NCBI GenBank assembly: GCA_049325275.1
Contig: JBMOLU010000001.1
Coordinates: 496,001 to 560,000, forward strand
Direction: 5' to 3'
DNA: 64,000 bases
Source: CAIQJJ01 sp049325275
GTDB lineage: Bacteria; Chloroflexota; Anaerolineae; Anaerolineales; UBA4823
Part shown: one piece after another, positions 43,311 to 51,336 of the stretch
Layout: every line of letters starts with the position of its first letter
Numbering within the stretch: the first letter of the stretch is position 1
Position numbers and translations under genes: made by a program
The notes under the pieces: generated by a model
Database searches by the model: none
What the model saw: the letters and a program-made list of their open reading frames with translations, nothing else
Told to the model about the DNA's origin: nothing

Positions 43311-43423
43311 TTGACGATCGTAGCCAATATCATCGAAGCCACGATGAGCAGGCACAGGAAATAAAAGATAATTTGCTGTGCGCTCAGCTTGCGCTTCGGC
43401 GAATCTGATTTTCTTGCAGACAT
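43307..43423 (-). CDS. Small single-pass membrane protein (38 aa)
   Basis: ATG 43423 with GGAG 9 nt upstream encodes 38 residues: a basic, Lys/Arg/Ser-rich N-terminus (about 16 residues, S-A-R-K-S-D-S-P-K-R-K-L) then one hydrophobic helix of about 20 residues ending in V-N. The stop overlaps the convergent fhs stop by 4 nt. Too short for many gene finders. Positive-inside topology places the N-terminus in the cytoplasm. Function unknown. Confidence 0.62.
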   Translation of the reverse strand: MSARKSDSPKRKLSAQQIIFYFLCLLIVASMILATIVN

Positions 43424-43460
43424 TGCTTCACTACTCCAAAAAATTTTCTTACACCGGCCG

Positions 43461-44231
43461 TCAGGCGCGGTAACGCGCCTTCAGTTCGGCCACGGGCAAA
43501 ACAATCGTGCCCTCATCCCGGTGCCCCAGGGTGGTAACCTGATCGGGATGATGGGCAGACATCCAGGCAGTGTAGGCAGCCACCAGGGCATCCAGTTCCG
43601 CCGGGGAGTAAAGGTCTTTCAAGGGCAAAACGCCCTGCAACAGGCGATGACGGGTGATCTCCTCGAAGACGTCCATCGGGTCAGGCAAGCGCAGCTTGTG
43701 CTCGTACAGCACCAGCTGGCGCTGGATGCGGCCTTCGAAGGTGTCCTTGTTGAAGGGGAGCAGCCCCAAAAGTGCGCAAAAAGCGGCGTGCGGGTACGTT
43801 TCCAGCCACTGCAATTCGCCTTCCGCCGGAAACTGTGCGTATCCGAGTGCTGCCAGCCGGCGATAGAGGTTGAAGCCGGCTCGCATCCAGCCGGGACACT
43901 GCGCTTCATCGGTGCCGGTGGGCGTACAGGGAATGGCGTGCTGCCGCAGTTGGTACTCGGCCAGGCGGAAGCCGGCCCAACGGCCGGCGCGCGGCGGCGT
44001 GGCCAGCGTTGCACGGATCTCCGGCCGTTCCAGCAGGGAACGCGCCGGGCTGCTGGGGGCGCACACGCAGGCAAAAGCCTGCCGCTGCCCACCCACAAAA
44101 GCCAGGACTTCATCCATATTGCCCTGGCCGAGCGCCAGCAAACGCAAGCCGTCATCCAGTGCGGCGTAGGCAAACGGACGTTGCCCGGCTGTGGGGTCGA
44201 TGCCGATAAAGGTCGTGTTTGTAAAAAACAT
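43461..44231 (-). CDS. DUF429-family protein
   Basis: 256 residues from ATG 44231, set by the conserved F-I-G-I-D-P-T-A-G-x-R-P-F-A-Y-A-A-L-D start, the DUF429 RNase-H-like first strand with its Asp. Later features: L-E-T-Y-P-H-A-A-F near 155 and E-G-R-I-Q-R-Q near 175. The fold predicts a nuclease- or kinase-like metal site. Biochemical role not established. No good Shine-Dalgarno is visible; upstream in-frame starts extend into non-conserved sequence. Confidence 0.75.
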   Translation of the reverse strand: MFFTNTTFIGIDPTAGQRPFAYAALDDGLRLLALGQGNMDEVLAFVGGQRQAFACVCAPSSPARSLLERPEIRATLATPPRAGRWAGFRLAEYQLRQHAIPCTPTGTDEAQCPGWMRAGFNLYRRLAALGYAQFPAEGELQWLETYPHAAFCALLGLLPFNKDTFEGRIQRQLVLYEHKLRLPDPMDVFEEITRHRLLQGVLPLKDLYSPAELDALVAAYTAWMSAHHPDQVTTLGHRDEGTIVLPVAELKARYRA

Positions 44232-44400
44232 GAGGCTGCCTGTGTAGAGAAAGCCAGTCACAACGGCATCATTATCCATCGAAATGGCAAAAATCGCAAG
44301 GCAATCCGCAATTTGACCGTCCCAGGCGTGATAAACTTGTTGTGTTCCGAGCGCAAACTTCCCAAGCAACCCCCGGCCACTTCCCGTTTACGGAGGGCAA

Positions 44401-44727
44401 ATGAACACAAAATGGGTCATCCTGCTTACCACCATCCTGGCGCTGGCGCTGTCTGGCCAGGTAACCTTCGACGTGCAGCCGTCTGCGCCAGGGTCCACGC
44501 GCCATGCGGTGTGGCAGGAAGTAACCCCTTACCCGTCCGATACGGACGCCTCACCGGGCACCGTCGAAGCCGAAGCGCCTGCAGCAACTTCCGAAGGCGA
44601 TGGTCTGCCGCGCCCGCCTTCAGAATCCGGCCAGAACATGATCTTGATCGTCGGTGCGATTTTGCTCGTGCTGATCATCTTCTTGGGTGTGGCGGCGAAC
44701 AGCCGCAAAATAGATCGAGACGGGTAA
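44401..44727 (+). CDS. Small membrane protein with two hydrophobic segments
   Basis: 108 residues; GGAGG 4-5 nt before ATG 44401. Residues about 5-22 form a signal-like helix (W-V-I-L-L-T-T-I-L-A-L-A-L). About 25-75 is a Pro/Ser/Glu-rich extracytoplasmic stretch, about 77-98 a membrane helix (I-L-I-V-G-A-I-L-L-V-L-I-I-F-L), ending with a short basic tail. It looks like a small stalk tethered at the C-terminus. No family recognised. Confidence 0.65.
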   Translation: MNTKWVILLTTILALALSGQVTFDVQPSAPGSTRHAVWQEVTPYPSDTDASPGTVEAEAPAATSEGDGLPRPPSESGQNMILIVGAILLVLIIFLGVAANSRKIDRDG

Positions 44728-44775
44728 GCCGAAAAAACGGCCACCCAAAACAGGCGGACAGGGGGAAGCGCCTCA

Positions 44776-45255
44776 CTATGCCGTTGACGATGCGAGCTCT
44801 TTCATAAGATTTGCCATTTCGATCGCCGCCAGGGCGGCTTCGACGCCCTTATTGCCTGCCTTGCTGCCCGAACGCTCAATCGCCTGTTCCAACGTATCGC
44901 TCGTAACCACACCAAATGTCACCGGGACGCCGGTGCGCAACCCGGCCTGAGCGATGCCCTTCGCAGCCTCAGCGGCCACGAAGTCGAAATGAGGCGTTGC
45001 GCCGCGAATGATCACACCCAGGCAGATGACGGCATCGTAAGCGCCTGTAGCGGCCATGCTTTGCGCTGCCAGGGGCAGCTCGAAACTTCCCGGCACCAGG
45101 GCCACATCAATCCGGCTTTCATCGACACCATGCCGCAGCAAGGCATCCTTTGCCCCTTCGAGCAAACGATTCCCCATGAAATCATTCCAGCGTGACAACA
45201 CGATGCCGAGGTGCAATCCATCCCCCGTTAGTTTTCCGGAAAACGTCTTTGCCAT
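44776..45255 (-). CDS. ribH: 6,7-dimethyl-8-ribityllumazine synthase
   Basis: 159 residues, typical. Motifs: V-L-S-R-W-N-D-F near the N-terminus, V-P-G-S-F-E-L-P, G-V-I-I-R-G-A-T-P-H-F-D-F-V, and F-G-V-V-T-S-D-T-L-E-Q-A with the catalytic His in P-H-F-D. It condenses 3,4-DHBP with the ribitylaminouracil. Last gene of ribD-ribE-ribBA-ribH. AGGAAG precedes ATG 45255. The 82-nt gap to ribBA contains a 6-bp GGCCTC hairpin (45278-45302) of unknown role. Confidence 0.96.
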   Translation of the reverse strand: MAKTFSGKLTGDGLHLGIVLSRWNDFMGNRLLEGAKDALLRHGVDESRIDVALVPGSFELPLAAQSMAATGAYDAVICLGVIIRGATPHFDFVAAEAAKGIAQAGLRTGVPVTFGVVTSDTLEQAIERSGSKAGNKGVEAALAAIEMANLMKELASSTA

Positions 45256-45337
45256 GTTTTTCTTCCTTGCTGTTGTGGGCCTCGACTTGGAAATGTGAGG
45301 CCACCTTTCCCGCCGGTGGCGGAAGAGCGGTTGCTTT

Positions 45338-46612
45338 CTAGCAGAAGTCCGAAAGGCATAGTTGGTGATTGAGCTTTTCGGCTTTGGACTTCAAGTAACG
45401 CCGGTTTTCGTCCCGCAAACCGAACTGGTGCGGGATGCGCTCCACGATCCGAATTCCGTACTTGGATAGCCCCTGTATCTTGTGAGGATTGTTGGTCATC
45501 AGGCGAACTTCGGAGATTTCCTGATCCATCAGGATGGCAGCGGCAAGGCCGTACTCTCGCAAGTCGGCAGGGAAGCCCAGAGCAAGGTTGGCTTCGACGG
45601 TGTCCATGCCGCCATCTTGCAGGGCGTACGCCCGGATTTTGTTTGCCAGGCCGATGCCCCGCCCCTCTTGCCGCAGGTAAATCAAAAGCCCGCAGCCTTC
45701 CCTGCCGATCCTTTCCAGGGCAGCTTGTAGCTGATCCCCGCAGTCGCAGCGTAGCGAACGCAACAGGTCGCCGGTAACGCACTCGGAATGAACGCGTACC
45801 AGGGGCGGTTTTTGCGTGCAATCGCCCAGCCGCAGGACGAGGTGTTCCCTATCCGGCAGGCGTTGGCTGCCATAAACGGTCACCTGAAACAACCCGTAAC
45901 GCGTGGGCAGCATGGCGCTCTCCAGGCGCTCGGCAAGCGGAAGGGTCGTCTTTTCTACCGGCAGGATTTCCCTTTGCGGTAAATCGATCGATTCGGCGTG
46001 CTTCTCGTTTGCGAGAAACGCCAGCAGATCTTCAACGGCAATCGCCTTCAACCCGTGACGGCGGGCAAAGGCGCGGATCTGCAGCGGACCGGCCATATGC
46101 CCGTCTTCTGCCATCACCTCACAAATGACGGCCGCCGGGGTGAGTCCGGCCAACTGCATCAGTGTGACACTGGCCTCGGTGTGGCCGGGGCGTGCAAACA
46201 CACCACCTTGATGGGCACGCAGGGGAAACATATGCCCCGGAACACTGATATCCTGCGGACGGCTGGCCGGATCGATTAAAACGGCAACCGTCCGGGCGCG
46301 ATCGTGCGCCGAAATTCCCGTCGTCACCCCATGGCGAGCTTCTACAGAGACGGTAAAGTTCGTCCCGCGGCCCGAACGGCTGAATCCGGCAGGCGCCATC
46401 AACGGCAGTCGGAAGCGGTCGAGCATTGTGCCCGTCATGGCGATGCAGATCAGCCCCCTTGCCTCGCGGGCCATAAAGTTGATCGCATCTGGGGTTGCAA
46501 AGTCGGCTGCAATGACGACGTCGCTTTCGTTTTCGCGGCTGCCATCGTCGCTAAGTAAGATCGCTTTCCCGGCTTGCAGGTCTGAAACGGCATCCGAAAC
46601 GGTAACATCCAT
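45338..46612 (-). CDS. ribBA: Bifunctional 3,4-DHBP synthase / GTP cyclohydrolase II
   Basis: 424 residues from ATG 46612 (GGAGGA 8 nt upstream). RibB part (about 1-205): D-D-G-S-R-E-N-E-S-D, G-V-T-T-G-I-S-A-H-D-R, P-G-H-M-F-P-L-R, and R-P-G-H-T-E. RibA part (about 215-400): zinc site C-V-T-G-D-L-L-R-S-L-R-C-D-C, then R-Q-E-G-R-G-I-G-L and L-M-T-N-N-P. Supplies both branches of riboflavin synthesis. In the minus-strand riboswitch-controlled operon. Confidence 0.96.
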   Translation of the reverse strand: MDVTVSDAVSDLQAGKAILLSDDGSRENESDVVIAADFATPDAINFMAREARGLICIAMTGTMLDRFRLPLMAPAGFSRSGRGTNFTVSVEARHGVTTGISAHDRARTVAVLIDPASRPQDISVPGHMFPLRAHQGGVFARPGHTEASVTLMQLAGLTPAAVICEVMAEDGHMAGPLQIRAFARRHGLKAIAVEDLLAFLANEKHAESIDLPQREILPVEKTTLPLAERLESAMLPTRYGLFQVTVYGSQRLPDREHLVLRLGDCTQKPPLVRVHSECVTGDLLRSLRCDCGDQLQAALERIGREGCGLLIYLRQEGRGIGLANKIRAYALQDGGMDTVEANLALGFPADLREYGLAAAILMDQEISEVRLMTNNPHKIQGLSKYGIRIVERIPHQFGLRDENRRYLKSKAEKLNHQLCLSDFC

Positions 46613-46616
46613 CACG

Positions 46617-47276
46617 CTATTCCTCCAGGCCGTAGCCATTTTCTACCAAAAACTGTGTTGAGATTCCACGGGCTGCCACCGGTAAGCCGCCGGCAAACAA
46701 CATCTTTTCGATGTACTTTCCAAGAACATCCACTTCAAGGTTGACTTTATCGCCGATTTTTTTCACGGGCAACGTAATCTGCCGTCGTGTGTAAGCGATC
46801 AGGCAAACGGTGAAAGTCTCTTCGAATGTATTCACCACGGTCAGGCTGGCGCCGTCCACGGCAATAAAGCCTTTGGGAACGATGTACCGCATCAGTCCTT
46901 TGGGGGCGCACACGTTGACCCACAAAGCGTCAGGCTCTTTGCACAGGCTGGCAACGACGCCCGTTCCGTCGATATGTCCTTGGACGAAGTGTCCACCGAT
47001 GCGTGAGGTTGGCAAGAGCGAACGCTCGAGATTGACCAGGCCGCCCTGTCGCACGCTTGCCAGATTGGTACGTTTACGCGTCTCGGATGATAACGCCACG
47101 GTGAACCCCTGTTCCGTCAGGCCGGTCACCGTCAGGCAGGTACCGTTCACGGCCATGCTGTCGCCCGGTTGTGCGCCGACATGGACTTTCTTGCTGGCAA
47201 TTGAGAGCTCTATCCCTTGCACTTTATGCTGCAAACGATGGACGATTCCGATCTCTTCGACAATTCCAGTAAACAT
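46617..47276 (-). CDS. ribE: Riboflavin synthase, alpha chain
   Basis: 219 residues from ATG 47276, starting M-F-T-G-I-V-E-E-I-G, the family N-terminus; AAAGGAAAG precedes it. Two lumazine-binding barrels in tandem: the first with V-N-G-T-C-L-T-V and G-H-F-V-Q-G-H-I-D-G, the second with V-D-G-A-S-L-T-V. Dismutates two dimethyl-ribityllumazines to riboflavin. The ATG overlaps the ribD stop by one base (TGATG). Confidence 0.96.
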   Translation of the reverse strand: MFTGIVEEIGIVHRLQHKVQGIELSIASKKVHVGAQPGDSMAVNGTCLTVTGLTEQGFTVALSSETRKRTNLASVRQGGLVNLERSLLPTSRIGGHFVQGHIDGTGVVASLCKEPDALWVNVCAPKGLMRYIVPKGFIAVDGASLTVVNTFEETFTVCLIAYTRRQITLPVKKIGDKVNLEVDVLGKYIEKMLFAGGLPVAARGISTQFLVENGYGLEE

Positions 47277-48496
47277 CAACGCTTTCCTTTCCAAGAATTT
47301 CTCTGGTGAGTTTCGCTGGCGCCCGGCATCCGGCCGGCATAGCCCCTGATCAAAAAGTCATGCCCAACCTGCTCGACACAGGCATCTTCCAGGTGAAAGC
47401 CCTCAACGACCTTTTCCACGCCGCAACCGCGCACAGGCCCGGGGGCCGCCTCGCCGCCAAGAATGATGGGCGCAAGAAAGGCCCACACTTCGTTGACCAG
47501 CCCGCGCAAAACAAAAGAAGCCATTACCTGCCCGCCGCCTTCGATCAGCAGGCTGATCAACTCTCTTCTGCCCAATGCATCGAGCAGCGGGCCAGGATCG
47601 ACCCGCCCATCCGGCGCGGCTGGAAGCACCAACACCTCGATTCCTTTTCTGTCCAACGCCGCTGCATGCCCTGCCGGCATGGCGTCCGTGGTCGCAACGA
47701 TGGTCTTGCCGGGCAACGACGGGTCGAAAATATTTACGCCCAGGGGCACGCGCCCGCGACTGTCGAGCAGTATTCGGATCGGCTGGCGCGGGTTGAGAAA
47801 ACCTTCCAGGCGGGTGGTCAAACGCGGGTTATCGAGGATTGCCGTGTCGGCACCGATCAAGACCGCATCACAAAGGTGGCGCAGCCAGTGCGCCTGCTGG
47901 CGAGAGGCTTCCCCGCTGATCCAGCGGCTATCTCCGCTGCGGGTGGCGATCTTGCCGTCCAGGCTGGCAGCAAACTTGGCAACGACGTACGGCCTGCCGT
48001 GCACAACGGAGTGGAAGAAGAAACGGTTCAAGTACTGGGCCTGTGCAGCGCAAACCCCCTGGGTGACCACCAGGCCCGCTTCTACCAGCTTGCGGTGCCC
48101 CTTGCCGCTTACCAGTGGGTTTGGGTCTGCAACGGCATAGACGACTTCTCGTACGCCTGCAGCGATGATGGCCTGCGTGCAAGGCGGGGTGCGGCCGTGA
48201 TGGCTACAAGGCTCAAGGGTTACATAGAGCGTGGCGCCATGCGCTTTATCTCCTGCCGAACGCAGCGCTTCCACCTCCGCATGAGACTGGCCGGCTTTTT
48301 GGTGGTACCCCGCTCCAACCACCTGCCTGTTTCGGACGATCACAGCGCCTACCGCCGGGTTTGGGCTGGTGTACCCCTGGCCTTTTGCGGCCAGGGCCAA
48401 CGCCTGCTGCATAAAAAGGCGGTCGCACTTGCAGGGCAAACGTAAGCCGGTATGTGTTTGTTCGCATGTTTCAAGGTTAGCTTGAGGATTAAACAT
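47276..48496 (-). CDS. ribD: Bifunctional diaminohydroxyphosphoribosylaminopyrimidine deaminase / reductase
   Basis: 406 residues. Deaminase part (about 25-165): S-P-N-P-A-V-G, S-H-A-E-V-E-A-L and P-C-S-H-H-G-R-T-P-P-C zinc site. Reductase part (about 170-380): P-Y-V-V-A-K-F-A-A-S-L-D-G-K-I-A, S-G-D-S-R-W-I-S, D-A-V-L-I-G-A-D-T and L-I-E-G-G-G-Q-V. First gene of the rib operon. Its Shine-Dalgarno (GGAG) lies in the 3' arm of a hairpin at 48501-48525, downstream of an FMN riboswitch. Confidence 0.95.
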   Translation of the reverse strand: MFNPQANLETCEQTHTGLRLPCKCDRLFMQQALALAAKGQGYTSPNPAVGAVIVRNRQVVGAGYHQKAGQSHAEVEALRSAGDKAHGATLYVTLEPCSHHGRTPPCTQAIIAAGVREVVYAVADPNPLVSGKGHRKLVEAGLVVTQGVCAAQAQYLNRFFFHSVVHGRPYVVAKFAASLDGKIATRSGDSRWISGEASRQQAHWLRHLCDAVLIGADTAILDNPRLTTRLEGFLNPRQPIRILLDSRGRVPLGVNIFDPSLPGKTIVATTDAMPAGHAAALDRKGIEVLVLPAAPDGRVDPGPLLDALGRRELISLLIEGGGQVMASFVLRGLVNEVWAFLAPIILGGEAAPGPVRGCGVEKVVEGFHLEDACVEQVGHDFLIRGYAGRMPGASETHQRNSWKGKR

Positions 48497-48500
48497 AAAA

Positions 48501-48525
48501 GCTCCGGTCCAGGTTGAATCGGAGC
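48501..48525 (-). promoter_or_regulatory. Shine-Dalgarno-sequestering hairpin (riboswitch expression platform)
   Basis: GCTCCG at 48520-48525 (minus-strand sense) pairs with CGGAGC at 48501-48506; the second arm holds the GGAG of ribD, 5 nt before its ATG. This fits translational control by FMN. Inference from base pairing only. Confidence 0.55.
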
Positions 48526-48670
48526 AAGGTGGGAGAGCACGCTCAACACGCGCCAGACAAACGTGGCCTTATCGCACGAGAATAGGGACCAATACTGCAC
48601 GCACGTCAACTCAAAGAAAGGAGCTGGCGCCCGGCAGGCACACGCCGTCAGAAACCTGTTGTGACTGCTT

Positions 48671-48837
48671 CGATCTTCTCCCATCCGGACTATACCGTCG
48701 GCTCCGGCTTCTCACCGGATCCACCCTTTGGCACCGCGGAGGGTGGCAAAGGGGTCACGGGCTTGGCTGGTTCTCCCAGCTTTACCGTCGGTCAGGAATT
48801 GGCTGCCCTTTCGGCGCCGCACCTTGCCCCGAAGATC
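48671..48837 (-). promoter_or_regulatory. FMN riboswitch (RFN element)
   Basis: The minus strand shows the conserved RFN blocks in order: GGGGCAAGGTG, GGGCAGCCAATTCCTGACC, GACGGTAAAGC, CCGTGACC, GGATCCGGTGAGAAGCCGG, GCCGACGGTATAGTCCGG and ATGGGAGAAG. The ends ATCTTC / GAAGAT close the P1 stem. It lies about 175 nt upstream of ribD with the riboflavin operon as sole client. Confidence 0.95.
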
Positions 48838-48887
48838 TGCTTCTCTTGGATTCTTCACCCAGGGTGAAAGAATCCATAATTGTGTAG

Positions 48888-48916
48888 ATAATAATCCAGC
48901 ACCATGGAACTGTCAA
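48888..48916 (-). promoter_or_regulatory. Sigma70-type promoter of the rib operon
   Basis: Minus strand: -35 TTGACA, 17-nt spacer, -10 TATTAT. The predicted start near 48881 is about 45 nt upstream of the riboswitch P1. Confidence 0.8.
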
Positions 48917-48953
48917 GGGGGAAAACGAAAAACGAGCCGCCTGTTTCTCCATA

Positions 48954-48982
48954 TTGACAGGCCTCCCTTCTTAGGGTATGCT
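48954..48982 (+). promoter_or_regulatory. Sigma70-type promoter of the SRP RNA gene
   Basis: Plus strand: -35 TTGACA, 17-nt spacer, -10 TATGCT, then the RNA about 6-8 nt later. It is back to back with the rib promoter; the two -35 boxes are 37 nt apart. Confidence 0.75.
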
Positions 48983-48987
48983 TACGC

Positions 48988-49106
48988 CCCGAACCGTCGG
49001 ATGGGTCCGGCGCGGCAGAAACCTGCGAACCCCGCCAGGGCCGAGAGGCAGCAACGGTAAGTGGGCCATTCTGGGTGCCGCCGGGTTGCCTGTCCGGCGG
49101 TTCACC
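48988..49106 (+). ncRNA. ffs: Small signal recognition particle RNA (4.5S type)
   Basis: The apical hairpin contains CCAGGGCC-GAGA-GGCAGCAACGG, the SRP domain IV with a GNRA tetraloop and the AGCA asymmetric loop that binds Ffh. The flanking GAACCCCGCC and GGTAAGTGGGCC segments are typical. Distal arms pair: GAACCG at 48991 with CGGTTC ending at 49103, continuing into CGGA/TCCG. About 115 nt, the single-hairpin bacterial form. Good promoter upstream. Confidence 0.85.
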
Positions 49107-49118
49107 GTTTAAAAGCGT

Positions 49119-49204
49119 CTTCCCTCTCACCGCCCAAAGGCGTTCCGAGAGGGAAGAACCTCAGAAAGATACCGGTAAGGGGTACCGCTAATCGGAAAAA
49201 CCTG
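49119..49204. repeat. Structured repeat element, copy 1
   Basis: A 10-bp hairpin stem (CTTCCCTCTC / GAGAGGGAAG, 49119-49156, with an inner CGCC/GGCG stem) is followed about 26 nt later by TACCGCTAATCGGAAA and then CCTG (49183-49204). The same architecture recurs about 280 nt downstream. Not explained by any gene. Confidence 0.55.
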
Positions 49205-49378
49205 CCCCACAGGTGGGATGGGTTGATCCTTCTCAACGAAGTGCCGTGAAAAAGCGCCGCGCTGTATACCGTAATTTTATTGCGATAGAGCATCCTTCAA
49301 CAAATCACTTTGCTGAACTATCTTTGCAGTTCTGCAATGTATGAGCAAATCCATCGGCGGATGGCGGCCCCTTAAATG

Positions 49379-49484
49379 CCTTCCCCCCTGCAAAAGTGCT
49401 GCGAGGGGGAAGGGCTTCAGAGGAGATGACCAGTAAACGAACAAACCAGGAGCGTCACGTAAAATACCGCTAATCGGAAACCTG
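49379..49484. repeat. Structured repeat element, copy 2
   Basis: A 9-bp hairpin (CCTTCCCCC / GGGGGAAGG, 49379-49413) is followed by TACCGCTAATCGGAAA and CCTG at 49465-49484, then a further CCTGC / GCAGG stem. The interval 49205-49378 between copies holds nothing I can name. Confidence 0.55.
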
Positions 49485-49514
49485 CACGGGCAGGCGGCCT
49501 TCTCGGGAAGAGAG

Positions 49515-50765
49515 CTACTTGTAAAGTTCGAGCGTCGAAGGCTTCTTGTAGGCTTTTTCGGGATTGAAGTTGATGTCGATATTGGCGTTACCGCTGATAT
49601 CGACCGTGTGGCCGACGAGCTGCGTATTGAAGGTAGGTGTGGTGCCGTTGGAACCGTGGGCTTTGATCTGGCCGTTGGGGGCGTAGACCAGGCCCAGGTA
49701 AGCGGAAGTGGCGTTGCCTTCCAGGTCGATATCGCCGACGGCGGCGTAGATCAACACCCCGCCGATGGCCGGCTTGGGATCAGGCGAAGTATCCGGCGCT
49801 TCGATATTGACCGTCGCACCGCCGTTGATGGTCAGATCGCCCGACACCAGGTAGATGGTCACACCCGAACCGGTCAGCGAATCGTGTGCGTTGATGCGGA
49901 CATCTCCGGTGACACAGTAGAGGCCCGGGCTCAAGCTGCCGCCGAACGAACCGCCGCTCACGTTAATGGCGTCCGGGTGGGAACAATCCGGTGCAGGCAC
50001 GGTGAATTTGTCGGGGGACATGGGCGGCGATTGTACGGGCGCCGGGTTCATATTGCCCGGGTTTCCATCCATATCGCTACCGTAACCGATGCCGCCGTTG
50101 GTCACGTTCACGTGGTAAGAGTTGCCGTTGATGCCCAGGCAGCCGTTCGACCAGATGCCGCCGCCGTTGATCAAGGTGGTGCTGCTGCCGCCGACGATCA
50201 CGCCGTAGCTGTTGCCGCTGCAGGCTTCGGTGCCGGTGGCGACCACGGCGTGCCCGAAGGCCAGCGGGCTGCGGGGGCGCACACGCGTGACGGCCTGGAC
50301 GTTGTTGATCAGCTCACCACCGTAGAAGAGCTGCATGAAGTTGGTGTCGGTGGTCTTCGAGATGTAGGTGGTGATGTCGATATACTTGTCCATGAAGCCG
50401 TTGAGCATTTCCTGGCCGCAGACGGCGGTGACCACGTTGGCGCCCGGCGCCGTGCCGCCGGCGATGGTGAACTTATTGTTGGCTGCCCGACTGACGGCCG
50501 CCTGGATGGCCGCATTTTGGGCGGCAACGATGCGGCTGTCGGCGCAGTTCCAGGTGCTGTAGTACACGTGGCTGTTCTCGATGCTCAGCGCCGCCGCGCC
50601 ACCGCCGGCCAACGAGGAGGCGTCGGCCACGTTTTGGGCGTAGCGCCGGTCCGAGTAAGCCATGCCACCGTCCAGGGCCAGGGCCAGGAAGCCCAGCAGG
50701 ACCACGAACCCAAAGGCCAGCAGGACCATGACTTGGCCGCTTTCGAGAGATGCGTTTCGTTTCAT
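49515..50765 (-). CDS. TadG-like Flp pseudopilin/assembly protein
   Basis: 416 residues. The N-terminal putative Tad domain (about 8-55) has G-Q-V-M-V-L-L-A-F-G-F-V-V-L-L-G-F and D-G-G-M-A-Y-S-D-R-R-Y-A-Q-N-V-A-D-A-S-S-L-A-G, with the A-D-A-x-A-L-A-G-type motif diagnostic of TadG. The C-terminal half is a repetitive beta-helix-like region (G-D-V-R-I-N-A, G-D-L-T-I-N-G, G-D-I-D-L-E-G). It lies 88 nt after the TadE gene and probably shares its promoter. Likely extracytoplasmic, tethered by the N-terminal helix. No TadA ATPase, TadB/C or prepilin peptidase is in the window. Confidence 0.85.
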   Translation of the reverse strand: MKRNASLESGQVMVLLAFGFVVLLGFLALALDGGMAYSDRRYAQNVADASSLAGGGAAALSIENSHVYYSTWNCADSRIVAAQNAAIQAAVSRAANNKFTIAGGTAPGANVVTAVCGQEMLNGFMDKYIDITTYISKTTDTNFMQLFYGGELINNVQAVTRVRPRSPLAFGHAVVATGTEACSGNSYGVIVGGSSTTLINGGGIWSNGCLGINGNSYHVNVTNGGIGYGSDMDGNPGNMNPAPVQSPPMSPDKFTVPAPDCSHPDAINVSGGSFGGSLSPGLYCVTGDVRINAHDSLTGSGVTIYLVSGDLTINGGATVNIEAPDTSPDPKPAIGGVLIYAAVGDIDLEGNATSAYLGLVYAPNGQIKAHGSNGTTPTFNTQLVGHTVDISGNANIDINFNPEKAYKKPSTLELYK

Positions 50766-50853
50766 AATTACACCTTCAACTTTCTTTGCTCTTCCAACCG
50801 AAAAAAAAAAAAAATGGCGTACGTTTCGGAGCCTGCCCAGCGTTCGAACGTTT

Positions 50854-51291
50854 TTACTCGCAGGCAGGGGTCAAAATGGTATCGGTAATGCGGGCCCGCA
50901 GGGCAATGCTCTGCGATCCAAGGATGGTCCCCAGCAGGGGGGTGGTGATAGTGAAATTGGGATATTCGACCACCACTTCGACGCCGTTCCCGGCACACAG
51001 CGCCCCGGTTGGGTTGACCTGCACGTTGATGAGCGTCGTGTCGGCCATGTCGACCGGCTTGGTCGACGTGGTGCGCACACGGTTGATGATGCCGGTGGTG
51101 TCGCTGGGGTTGATGGAGGCGTAAGTGGCGCCTTCCTGGGCTGCGTCGCGCAGCGACATATAGACGAAGAACGCACGGCCCAGATCGAGCAAGCCGGCCA
51201 AAACAATCATGAGGATGATCAAAACGGCTGCAAATTCCACCAGCGCCTGGCCTTGTTCTTTTTGTGTGTGAGCGAGGGTTTTCTTCATCAC
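50854..51291 (-). CDS. TadE-like pseudopilin
   Basis: 145 residues. N-terminal TadE motif: Q-G-Q-A-L-V-E-F-A-A-V-L-I-I-L-M-I-V-L-A-G-L (broken here), with the conserved Glu after the hydrophobic start, then D-L-G-R-A-F-F-V-Y and A-A-Q-E-G-A-T-Y-A. One membrane helix, remainder extracytoplasmic. GGAG precedes the start. An ECF-type promoter motif lies 46-71 nt upstream. Confidence 0.88.
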   Translation of the reverse strand: MMKKTLAHTQKEQGQALVEFAAVLIILMIVLAGLLDLGRAFFVYMSLRDAAQEGATYASINPSDTTGIINRVRTTSTKPVDMADTTLINVQVNPTGALCAGNGVEVVVEYPNFTITTPLLGTILGSQSIALRARITDTILTPACE

Positions 51292-51336
51292 ATTACTCCT
51301 AAAAAAAGTACGTTCGGCTGTGCCTTACATCCAGTA

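Noticed and set aside
45278..45302. Hairpin between ribBA and ribH as an internal terminator or switch
   Set aside because: Only 6 bp, no T run; kept as a note in the ribH entry.
49183..49484. Possible c-di-AMP (ydaO-type) riboswitch, because CCGCTAATCGGAAACCTG looks like its 5' portion
   Set aside because: The rest of that consensus (GGGGTGAATC, CCGACAGCTAACCTC-type 3' half) is missing and no plus-strand gene follows.
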